This document shows positions 7,372 to 14,140 of a stretch of 60,308 nucleotides of DNA, one piece after another; the first letter of the stretch is position 1, and every line of letters begins with the position of its first letter. The position numbers were made by a program, and so were the translations under genes. Under the pieces are notes generated by a model. It worked only from the letters and a program-made list of their open reading frames with translations, did not search any database and was not told where the DNA came from. Origin of the DNA: Bacillota bacterium (GTDB lineage: Bacteria > Bacillota > UBA4882 > UBA8346). The stretch is from the NCBI GenBank assembly GCA_029974635.1, contig JARKQY010000025.1, positions 1 to 60,308 of the forward strand, read 5' to 3'.

Positions 7372-8937
7372 TTACTCTCGAATGGCATTCAAGAGGTCAG
7401 GGGTTCGATTCCCCTCAGGTCCACCAGCATTATCCACTTCAAAATGATATTTTAAAATAATATCATCGGGAGTTAAAATAACTTGGTCAACAAACTTGTT
7501 GATTAAGAACCTAGCGTAAGCCGTTTTCGAAGTTTCGGAGGCGGCTGTTTTATTTGCCAGGATAAACTTGATGATTTTTTCCTTGGTCCAAAGGGATTGC
7601 TGTTTTAAAAGCTTAATGGAGACCTCTAACGCTTCCCGCTCCGATTGTAAATTTTTGATTCTTCGATAGGTATCTTCATTATCCAGACCTTTGCCGATGG
7701 CCGCATAAAACCGGTCGATTTGCTGATTGACTTCAACGATTTCCCGGTTATTTCGTTTAATTTCTTCCTGCGTATATGTATACTTGCCTTCATATAACTT
7801 TTCGAATTCCTCGGCAGTCTTTTCGGTTTCCACGAAAAATCTATTTTCAATCTCAGTAATCACGTAGTATTCAATGGGTTCCTTGCGAATGGGTGGATTG
7901 TCGCATTGTTTCGTCCGTTTCCTGTTATTGCAGATATAGGAGTATTGATGTACGGTTTTATGCCGGTTCCATCTAGAATCCCCCACGCAGGCGCCACCGC
8001 AGACCCCGCAAACCAATTTTCCCGTCAGTAAATAATCCACCTCCCCTTTCCGGCGCGGAGTAACCCTTTTTCTTTCATCAAGTTTCTTTTGTACCATAAC
8101 CCATTTTTCAAAGGGTATCACTTCCGGAAGCGCGCCTGGGATTCGGATCACCTCATCGGTCACATTCTTTTTATGATGATTTCTACCTTTCATTTTCTTC
8201 CCCCCGGTGGTTAAGCCATAAGTATAAATACCCGCTATTTTAGGATTGCGTAATACTTCATAAATAGAATTCTTGCCAAAATGCTTGCCCTTTTTCGTGC
8301 GGTAGCCTTTTTCATTTAAAACTCTCATTATCTCCGAATAACCTGCGTCCTCCAAAGTCATATTCGCCATAATATTCGCCGCTTCTTGCTCGCGGGTATT
8401 GATTTCATAGTACTTATATTTTTCTGTTTTCCCTCCGGGAATTTCAATAACTGCTTCTTTAGTATCCAATCCAAGAGGAGGGATTCCGCCCAGATGTTTT
8501 GATTTAAGCGCATGTACCCGCATTTTTCGCTTGACTTCTTCGCTTAAATTCCGGCTGTAATCTTCGTCTTTGGCCTCATAAATCGCCTGCAGAAATATAT
8601 TGCCGTGAGTAGGCATTAATACGGCATCATAAAGGATTCCTTTTTCGTTCAAGTCGTATTTATGAACAACGGCGTCGCGGCGGTTACGGGCGAAACGGTC
8701 GGTTTTATCGGTAAGGCATAAATCTACCCGGATAATGCCCGATAAAAGTTCGTTCATCATTACTTGAAATTCGGTCCGGTCATCGGTAGTCGCTGATTCG
8801 GCCCGGTCGATATATTCTTTAATGATGGTGACATTGTTTTGTTCACACCAATTCCGGACGGCTAATTGTTGGGCCTCAATCGATTCACCTTTTTGATTGG
8901 AGGATGAATAACGATAATAGGCGACAGCGGTTTTCAT
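7372..8937 (-). CDS. Large serine recombinase (integrase)
   Basis: 521 aa. The resolvase domain carries the catalytic Ser11 in YYRYSS and the DRFARNRRD motif. A recombinase domain follows, then a zinc ribbon (LVCGVCGGACV ... YICNN ... QCDNP, residues about 310-350) and a coiled-coil region. The last 15 residues (PEGNRTPDLLNAIRE) are antisense tRNA-Ala translated through the att core. In the excised circle the frame would instead continue as PEARRTLSTSISRKELY and stop at 53211, so integration changes the C-terminus. ATG 8937 overlaps the repressor stop (ATGA), so both are in one leftward operon. Confidence 0.93.
   Translation of the reverse strand: MKTAVAYYRYSSSNQKGESIEAQQLAVRNWCEQNNVTIIKEYIDRAESATTDDRTEFQVMMNELLSGIIRVDLCLTDKTDRFARNRRDAVVHKYDLNEKGILYDAVLMPTHGNIFLQAIYEAKDEDYSRNLSEEVKRKMRVHALKSKHLGGIPPLGLDTKEAVIEIPGGKTEKYKYYEINTREQEAANIMANMTLEDAGYSEIMRVLNEKGYRTKKGKHFGKNSIYEVLRNPKIAGIYTYGLTTGGKKMKGRNHHKKNVTDEVIRIPGALPEVIPFEKWVMVQKKLDERKRVTPRRKGEVDYLLTGKLVCGVCGGACVGDSRWNRHKTVHQYSYICNNRKRTKQCDNPPIRKEPIEYYVITEIENRFFVETEKTAEEFEKLYEGKYTYTQEEIKRNNREIVEVNQQIDRFYAAIGKGLDNEDTYRRIKNLQSEREALEVSIKLLKQQSLWTKEKIIKFILANKTAASETSKTAYARFLINKFVDQVILTPDDIILKYHFEVDNAGGPEGNRTPDLLNAIRE
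7377..7426 (+). tRNA. 3' half of tRNA-Ala(GGC), 5' half missing
   Basis: From the anticodon stem (CTCGA / TCAAG around loop ATGGCAT, anticodon GGC), through variable loop AGGTC, T-arm AGGGG-TTCGATT-CCCCT and acceptor strand CAGGTCC, to A and encoded CCA (7424-7426). One anticodon-stem pair is mismatched. The D-arm and 5' acceptor strand are absent upstream, so this is a non-functional fragment. Such 3' halves are the usual identity blocks left by integration at tRNA genes. Confidence 0.85.
7415..7442. other. attL of the integrated element
   Basis: The 12-bp core TCAGGTCCACCA (7415-7426) recurs at 53302-53313. Immediately inside lies CATTATCCACTTCAA (7428-7442), whose reverse complement matches 53276-53290 at 14 of 15 positions. 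Joining the inner flanks around one core gives a symmetric attP of about 54 bp, the size normal for serine integrases. Confidence 0.85.
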
Positions 8938-9302
8938 ATCTTCTCATCCCTTTGGGCTTTCGTAAATTTAATAAACTGTAAAACGGCTTTTTGTTCTTCC
9001 TCGTTTAAATCTTTCAAGGCTTTTTGGAGTTCGGTGTAAATACGGCCATCGGTCATTTCGATTTGAAGTGTCCCATCATCTTCCAAGTAACCGGCGGCTT
9101 TTAATAATTCTTCATAAGGTTTTTTCAAATAAAGTGCAAGTTTTTTGAGGGTTTCAATACTGGGTGATTTTGTGCGGCCTTCTTCAATCCTGGAAATTGT
9201 AGTTCCCCAAACTCCACTGTCCTGGGCAAGCGATTCCACAGTTTTATAGCCTGCTTGCAGGCGTAAATTCTCGATGTAATTTCCAAATTCTTTAGCGTCC
9301 AT
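8934..9302 (-). CDS. XRE-family prophage repressor (CI-like)
   Basis: 122 aa. N-terminal helix-turn-helix (residues 5-65: LRLQAGYKTVESLAQ, SGVWGTTISRIEEG) and an acidic helical C-terminal part without the Ser/Lys pair of self-cleaving LexA/CI proteins. Its gene heads the leftward operon with the integrase and faces a Cro-like gene across a divergent promoter region carrying palindromic operators (9358, 9417). This is the arrangement of a lysogeny switch. Confidence 0.85.
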   Translation of the reverse strand: MDAKEFGNYIENLRLQAGYKTVESLAQDSGVWGTTISRIEEGRTKSPSIETLKKLALYLKKPYEELLKAAGYLEDDGTLQIEMTDGRIYTELQKALKDLNEEEQKAVLQFIKFTKAQRDEKI

Positions 9303-9343
9303 TTATGCGCCCCCTTAGTATTATCAATATTTTTTCTAGTATC

Positions 9344-9373
9344 ATTATACTATATGCTTTGCATGTATGCAAA
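9344..9373 (-). promoter_or_regulatory. Leftward lysogenic promoter with overlapping operator
   Basis: On the minus strand, TTGCAT (9372-9367), a 17-nt spacer and TATAAT (9349-9344) form a strong sigma-A promoter for the repressor-integrase operon. The -35 lies within the perfect palindrome TTTGCAT-GT-ATGCAAA (9358-9373), so repressor bound there would control its own transcription. Confidence 0.8.
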
Positions 9374-9383
9374 CATTTTTTCA

Positions 9384-9430
9384 TTGAAACCAACGAAAAA
9401 TCACGATATAATTAATTTGCAAGCACGCAT
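9384..9430 (+). promoter_or_regulatory. Rightward early promoter with operator
   Basis: TTGAAA (9384-9389), a 17-nt spacer and TATAAT (9407-9412) are followed 4 nt later by TTGCAAGCACGCAT (9417-9430), a variant of the operator YTGCA-N4-TGCAR. The promoter drives the Cro-like gene at 9449 and the early operon. Confidence 0.82.
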
Positions 9431-9448
9431 ACCAAAGGAGGTCATTTT

Positions 9449-9667
9449 ATGAGAATGCCACAGGTGCGATTGAAAGATGGGACTTTGGATCGTTTAATGG
9501 CCGAGAACAATACTAATAAAACCGGATTGGTAGTATTAATCGGGGTCAGTACGTCGCAATTGTACCGGATTGCCAGCGGGAAAAGCAAAGTCGGCGCTGA
9601 TTTCATCGCCCGGATTCTTTCCGCCAATCCGGATAAGAAATTTGAAGACTACTTTTTTGTGCAATGA
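9449..9667 (+). CDS. Cro-like small DNA-binding protein
   Basis: 72 aa with a compact XRE-type helix-turn-helix: NKTGLVVLIGVSTSQLYRIASG, recognition helix STSQLYRI. AAAGGAGG (9434-9441) lies 7 nt before ATG 9449. It is the first gene of the rightward early operon, opposite the repressor, as expected of a Cro analogue. It overlaps the next gene by 4 nt. Confidence 0.75.
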   Translation: MRMPQVRLKDGTLDRLMAENNTNKTGLVVLIGVSTSQLYRIASGKSKVGADFIARILSANPDKKFEDYFFVQ

Positions 9668-9864
9668 AATCTGCAAGCGTGCAAGCAAATGCGAATCCTA
9701 CCAGTTCCCGGCAAACCATTGTCAAGGCCAAACGGGTCAAGGGAGTTATCACCACGGTTGAAGTGATCAATGTCGAAACCGGTTCCGTCCATAACAACAA
9801 CTATCACAGAGCGGCAGCGGAATATTTTCTCTTTATCGCGGAAATGGAGGGCTTACTCAAATGA
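9664..9864 (+). CDS. Small early phage protein, unknown
   Basis: 66 aa, basic N-terminal half, no recognised domain. The ATG overlaps the upstream stop (ATGA) and its own stop overlaps the next gene, so it belongs to a tightly coupled early operon (9449-11984). Confidence 0.6.
   Translation: MKSASVQANANPTSSRQTIVKAKRVKGVITTVEVINVETGSVHNNNYHRAAAEYFLFIAEMEGLLK
9671..9684. promoter_or_regulatory. Operator-like site inside the 9664 gene
   Basis: CTGCAAGCGTGCAA, one of the closest matches to the consensus YTGCA-AGCG-TGCAR shared by 9358, 48821, 49113 and 50606. It lies just inside the start of the next gene, where it could act as an auxiliary site. Confidence 0.6.
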
Positions 9865-10064
9865 TACAGTCAGCCAATGAACTGCGGACCCGGATTTTTG
9901 AAGAAACCGAATCCATCACCTTTCATGTGACCTCCGAACGATTACCGTCAGAAATACCTGCTATTAACGACGCCGCCTACCAAGCAGGCTATGCAGACGC
10001 CTTAATCGACGCCAAAATTTATTTCCGGATGATCATCATGCGGATTTTGGGAGAAAAACAATGA
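9861..10064 (+). CDS. Small early phage protein, unknown
   Basis: 67 aa. Contains SERLPSEIPAINDAAYQAGYADAL and an apolar C-terminal helix. I do not recognise the family. Both ends overlap neighbouring genes by 4 nt, so expression is translationally coupled to the SNF2 helicase. Confidence 0.6.
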   Translation: MIQSANELRTRIFEETESITFHVTSERLPSEIPAINDAAYQAGYADALIDAKIYFRMIIMRILGEKQ

Positions 10065-11821
10065 ATTTCCGAGACGGCTATATTCTGGGGCTGTCCAAAG
10101 ACGGCCAGACCATGCAATTTTTCTTTCCATACTCCGAACGGAATGTGAATCTGGTCCGCTCCATTTACGGGCGGATTTATAATAAGCATTTGAAATGCTG
10201 GGAATTCCCGATTAATCCCCAGATTTACGCTGATATTCTGATGAAATTTCCGCAAACGCTGCTTGATATTCATTTGAAAAACCGCATCCGGGAGATTGCC
10301 ACGACGTATGACCGGGTGAACGAAATGAAACTGGCCGGCTGGGAGAACGCCGTACCCAACGCGCCCATGCTTTTAAAAACTGAAAAGCTTCATTGCCATA
10401 AACCATACAATCATCAAATCCTGGCTTTTAATGTGGCGATCACTTTGCCCCATTTCGCCTGCCTGATGGAACAAGGCTGCGGAAAATCCTTGGTGATGGT
10501 GGCGTTAATCGGCCACTGGTTCCGGTTGGGTGAAGTGAAACGGGTTTTGATATTTTGCCCCTCTGCGGTGATCCCGGTCTGGCCCAGTGAATTTGGAGAT
10601 TTCGCCAAGTACCCGGTGAATGTGTTCGCACTTACGGAAACAGTGGTGGAACGGGAGAATTTTCTTTATTCGCTACAAAAGTCCGGGATTCTCGAAAAAA
10701 ATATAGTCACCGCGGTGGTGACCAATTACGAAGTATCCTGGCGGATGCAAGACGCCCTGACCGGTTTCAAGCCGGATATGGTGATTTGTGACGAGTCGCA
10801 ACGGATTAAAAACGGTTCTTCGGAGCAGGCCAAAGCCATCTATAAAATCAGCGCCAACGCCAGGCACCGGGCGATCTGTTCCGGGACGCCCATCGAAAAA
10901 CCAGTGGATTATTTCGGCCAATACCGTTTTTTAGATCCCAATATCCTGGGCTATTATTTCACCACCTTCCGGAACCGTTACGCCCATGTGGCCGGTGAGC
11001 ATGACATCATCGTCGGTTATAAAAACCTGGACGAGCTGACCCGGAAAGTCCATCAAATCGCCTTCCGAGTTACGAAAAAAGACGCCCTTCCCGATATGCC
11101 GGAAAAAGTCGATCAGATTCTCTATTTCGAACTGGAAAAGGAAGCCCGGAAAATCTACGACCAGATGGAAGCGGAAAGCATCGCCGAGATTGCCGGTTAT
11201 GAAACGATTACCGCCAATAATATTCTGGCCAAAATGCTCCGGCTCTCCCAGTTGACCGGGGGATTCTTCAACGCCAACAAACTGGCCGGGGCGGATGATG
11301 ACGGGAGTAATCCCAAACTGATTAAGCAAGTCAGCAAGGCCAAGCTGAAATTACTGGATGAAACCTTAACCGATTTACTCGACCAAAATCACAAGGTAGT
11401 TGTTTTTACCCGGTTCACTCCCGAGTTTTTAGCGATCTCTGATCTGTTGGCCAAAAATCAGATTAAGTCCGTGTCCATGAACGGCAGTACCCCGGCTTTA
11501 CTGAAAAAAGCGAATGTGGACCAGTTTCAAAAAGATCTGAAAACGATGGTGATGGTGGCCAATATCCGCTGCGCCGGACTGGGAATCACGCTTCACGCCG
11601 CCCATTACGCCATTTTTTACAGTTTCGGATATTCCCTGATTGATTATGAACAAGCCAAAGACCGGCTCCACCGGATCGGCCAGCGCGATCTCTGCACCTA
11701 TATTCATCTGGTGGCGCAGCGCACGATTGACGTGAAAATCGTCCGGGCTTTGCAGAACAAACGCGAGATCGCAAAGGAGGTGGTTGACGATTGGCGGCAA
11801 TACTTCGAAGACGCCGGTTAA
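10061..11821 (+). CDS. SNF2-family DNA helicase/translocase (phage type)
   Basis: 586 aa. Residues about 15-65 (FFFPYSERNVNLVRSIYGRIY, CWEFP) resemble the HARP-like N-terminus of SMARCAL1-type enzymes. Walker A is EQGCGKS (139-143 core), motif II is CDESQRIKN, and the C-terminal lobe ends with LHRIGQRD (motif VI). Such proteins occur in the replication-recombination modules of many Gram-positive phages, where they are thought to remodel forks or displace proteins. It is in the early operon under the 9384 promoter. Confidence 0.9.
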   Translation: MNFRDGYILGLSKDGQTMQFFFPYSERNVNLVRSIYGRIYNKHLKCWEFPINPQIYADILMKFPQTLLDIHLKNRIREIATTYDRVNEMKLAGWENAVPNAPMLLKTEKLHCHKPYNHQILAFNVAITLPHFACLMEQGCGKSLVMVALIGHWFRLGEVKRVLIFCPSAVIPVWPSEFGDFAKYPVNVFALTETVVERENFLYSLQKSGILEKNIVTAVVTNYEVSWRMQDALTGFKPDMVICDESQRIKNGSSEQAKAIYKISANARHRAICSGTPIEKPVDYFGQYRFLDPNILGYYFTTFRNRYAHVAGEHDIIVGYKNLDELTRKVHQIAFRVTKKDALPDMPEKVDQILYFELEKEARKIYDQMEAESIAEIAGYETITANNILAKMLRLSQLTGGFFNANKLAGADDDGSNPKLIKQVSKAKLKLLDETLTDLLDQNHKVVVFTRFTPEFLAISDLLAKNQIKSVSMNGSTPALLKKANVDQFQKDLKTMVMVANIRCAGLGITLHAAHYAIFYSFGYSLIDYEQAKDRLHRIGQRDLCTYIHLVAQRTIDVKIVRALQNKREIAKEVVDDWRQYFEDAG

Positions 11822-11984
11822 AGGCAAGGTAATTCCCTTTCGACCGCGCGGACAGATTAGAATTCCCAATGTGGAAGACGAACAGCCCGAACTTTTTTCT
11901 TTCGAATGGGTCTGCAGATTTCTAGGATATGACTTGCTTTTAAAATCCCAAGAAAAAAATCCGGGCCAATCAGTAGAGTTGTGA
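11784..11984 (+). CDS. Small early phage protein with uncertain start
   Basis: Up to 66 aa, overlapping the end of the SNF2 gene. A strong AAAGGAGG (11773-11780) stands only 3 nt before TTG 11784 but 9 nt before an in-frame ATT at 11790, so initiation at a rare ATT codon is possible. The sequence is KGKVIPFRPRGQIRIPN followed by an acidic/aromatic C-terminus (LFSFEWVCRFLGYDLLL). No family recognised. Confidence 0.55.
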   Translation: MTIGGNTSKTPVKGKVIPFRPRGQIRIPNVEDEQPELFSFEWVCRFLGYDLLLKSQEKNPGQSVEL

Positions 11985-12026
11985 TAAACCCTATTTTACG
12001 CCTAAATGTATATCGCAACTCTTTGA

Positions 12027-12074
12027 AAAAAGCGGTGTGTTCCGCTAAAAATTAGGGTTTTTCACACCGCTTTT
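12027..12074 (+). terminator. Intrinsic terminator ending the first early operon
   Basis: AAAAAGCGGTGTG (12027-12039) pairs with CACACCGCTTTT (12063-12074). An outer, competing pairing (AACCCTATTTT near 11988 with AAAATTAGGGTT) overlaps the loop, so the leader could switch between structures before the gene at 12098. Confidence 0.7.
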
Positions 12075-12097
12075 AATTCAGGAAGGAGACTCAAAGG

Positions 12098-12781
12098 ATG
12101 TTCAACCGGATTAAAAACGCGCTTCGCTATATCACCGAAGGCGATTCCGTGGTCAGGCAACTTCATTATGAATTGCGGGTGGCTCAAAATCTGCTTGAAG
12201 AAAGGAACAAAGAGATCGCGGGTCTTAAATCCATCATCACCGCCCAGGCGGTTCATCCCGTCCGGGATGAACTCGATGAAAAACATGATGATGAACTGCC
12301 GCCGCTCCCGCTGGAGGCGCTGTCCATGGCGGAAACCCTATTTCGGTTATCCTGCGAAGCCGACGAGGCCGAGGCCAAAAAGAAAACGGCCAACGCCAAG
12401 TTTGATATTGTCAATGAGGCACTGACCAAGCAGATGGTCGCCAACCGGCTCCCCCAATTCATCTACCGGGGTTTTAACTTTGAATTGGACACGGAGTTTC
12501 ATGTCAACGTCTTGAAGGCCAATAAACCCCATGTCCAGGATTGGCTGAGGAATAACGGCCATACGGATTTATTGACGGAGGATTATAACGCTTCCAGCTT
12601 CAAGAGTCTGGTGAAAGAGATCCGGGAGCAGAACAATGATGAACTGCCGGAGGATTTGGCCAAGCTCATCACCATCTATGAACCGGTAGTCGTCAGTATG
12701 ACCAAGGCCAAGAAGAATTCCGCCAAAGCCCGCCGGGTGGATAAAGTCATCAGCAAGCAATCTTCAGGAAAGGAGGAATAA
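12098..12781 (+). CDS. Early phage protein, coiled-coil N-terminus
   Basis: 227 aa. Residues about 18-48 form a likely coiled coil (LHYELRVAQNLLEERNKEIAG). An acidic linker follows, then a folded part with FIYRGFNFELDTEFHVNV and a lysine-rich tail. AAGGAGACTC lies before ATG 12098. It is the first gene of the replication operon with a single-strand-binding-like protein and primase downstream; role unknown. Confidence 0.65.
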   Translation: MFNRIKNALRYITEGDSVVRQLHYELRVAQNLLEERNKEIAGLKSIITAQAVHPVRDELDEKHDDELPPLPLEALSMAETLFRLSCEADEAEAKKKTANAKFDIVNEALTKQMVANRLPQFIYRGFNFELDTEFHVNVLKANKPHVQDWLRNNGHTDLLTEDYNASSFKSLVKEIREQNNDELPEDLAKLITIYEPVVVSMTKAKKNSAKARRVDKVISKQSSGKEE

Positions 12782-12784
12782 CCA

Positions 12785-13000
12785 ATGGCCAAGGAGATGA
12801 TCGGTTTTCTCAATGTGAAAAATATAAAACCCGCCGCCGTGGGCGCGATTATTACTTTTGAGTTCAAAGTGGACAAGTTTCCTTCGGATGAATTCATGCG
12901 CGAAATCAATTGTAAAACTGTCAGACTCGGCCTGGAGGAATTTGACGCCAACGGCAAGCTTGATTTTAGCGGCGGCGCCCAGGATGTGACCCAAAGGTAA
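12785..13000 (+). CDS. Small early phage protein, unknown
   Basis: 71 aa. MAKEMIGFLNVKNIKPAAVG followed by an alternating strand pattern suggestive of a small beta-rich fold. GGAAAGGAGG precedes ATG 12785. It lies between two replication-module genes and is probably co-transcribed. I do not recognise the family. Confidence 0.6.
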   Translation: MAKEMIGFLNVKNIKPAAVGAIITFEFKVDKFPSDEFMREINCKTVRLGLEEFDANGKLDFSGGAQDVTQR

Positions 13001-13030
13001 TTTTTAAAAATAAAACAGGAGGTTCAATTC

Positions 13031-13903
13031 ATGACTGCGCAAAGCCAGAAGAATGAATCCACCGCGATTCAAAAATCCACATTCCAATTACCGGCCCCGG
13101 CCCAGCGGAAGATCGACGCCCGGACTTTCGTCGAGCGGATGAAAGGTTTTAAAATCAATCTGCCCCGGATTATCTTTCCCTCCGGAAAGGGAACCACCTT
13201 CACCATTCCCGGCGAGGAAGGCCAGACCAGATCCGCCGAGATTTTAAAAGCCGTGGTTATCGACCAGTATCCGGTCCGGGCGTTTTGGCGGGAGAAATAT
13301 TCCGGGAAAGGCGTTCCCCCGGATTGCAGTTCCGACGACCTGATTAACGGCCATGGCGATCCGGTGGGGAATGGCGAAAATACCTGTCATAAATGCGAGA
13401 ACTGCCCGAATAACCAATGGGGCAGCGATTCCGACCAGAACGGCAAGCCCACCGATGGTAAAGCCTGTAAGGAATTGCATCCGATGTTTCTGCTTTTCGA
13501 GAGCGAGGAAATTCCGTATCAGCTTACCATTCCGCCGGGGTCGCTAAAAAACGCCGGTGATTTTCTGTCACAGCGGGTGTTGATGAAAGGATTGCTGCCG
13601 GAGGAGGTTGTCACCGAGATCGGGACCCAACCGGCCCAGAATAAGGGCGGCACCGATTACCGGAAAGCGACTTTTAAAAAGCTTGAAGTTTTGGACGCCG
13701 AAACCTTCGCCACCGTTCAAAAGTTACGGGAAGAATTCATGCCGCTCACCCGGAACGCCATGATCCTGAATGATGATTACAATATTGAAAGTGGTTCCGG
13801 CCCGGTCAATGTCACCGGTGAGGCGCGGGAAGTTCCGAAAGACGAAAACCCGGTAGGACATATGCAGTTCGAACCGGGTGAAACACCGCCCGAAACGATG
13901 TGA
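13031..13903 (+). CDS. Zinc-ribbon phage protein, probable ssDNA-binding type
   Basis: 290 aa. After a basic N-terminus comes a beta-rich segment (KINLPRIIFPSGKGTTFTIP), then a cysteine cluster CHKCENCPNNQWGS ... GKACKE (residues about 116-150) that would bind zinc, then another beta-rich part and an acidic C-terminal tail. The layout (beta core, zinc site, acidic tail) and its place directly before the primase-helicase fit a gp32-like single-strand-binding role. This is inference from architecture and context. Confidence 0.6.
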   Translation: MTAQSQKNESTAIQKSTFQLPAPAQRKIDARTFVERMKGFKINLPRIIFPSGKGTTFTIPGEEGQTRSAEILKAVVIDQYPVRAFWREKYSGKGVPPDCSSDDLINGHGDPVGNGENTCHKCENCPNNQWGSDSDQNGKPTDGKACKELHPMFLLFESEEIPYQLTIPPGSLKNAGDFLSQRVLMKGLLPEEVVTEIGTQPAQNKGGTDYRKATFKKLEVLDAETFATVQKLREEFMPLTRNAMILNDDYNIESGSGPVNVTGEAREVPKDENPVGHMQFEPGETPPETM

Positions 13904-13965
13904 GCCAGAGTTTTTACGGGGCAGGGATTTCCTGCCCTTAAAAATCCAAGACGAAAGGAAAAGAC

Positions 13966-14136
13966 ATGGCCAAGTCGTTATCTGACTCGAAATCCCCAAA
14001 AATTAAAAAGTCGGATATGGATATCCAGGGCTGCGATTTTAATAACTGTCCCGCCCGGAAAATATACTTTTCCCGCTGCTATTTAGCGCCGCCGGAAGAC
14101 CGGCCTTGCACCATCACGATTAAAAGTCGAGGGTGA
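13966..14136 (+). CDS. Small four-cysteine protein
   Basis: 56 aa with cysteines in QGCDFNNCPAR, SRCYLAPP and RPCTIT, a possible zinc knuckle. ATG 13966 follows GAAAGGAAAAG, and TGA 14134 ends 4 nt before the primase start. The tight spacing supports a real gene in the replication operon. Function unknown. Confidence 0.6.
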   Translation: MAKSLSDSKSPKIKKSDMDIQGCDFNNCPARKIYFSRCYLAPPEDRPCTITIKSRG

Positions 14137-14140
14137 TCCG

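Noticed and set aside
7372..7416. Integrase C-terminal motif GNRTPDLL as a real domain
   Set aside because: It is antisense tRNA read through the attachment site, a known artefact of integration at tRNA genes.
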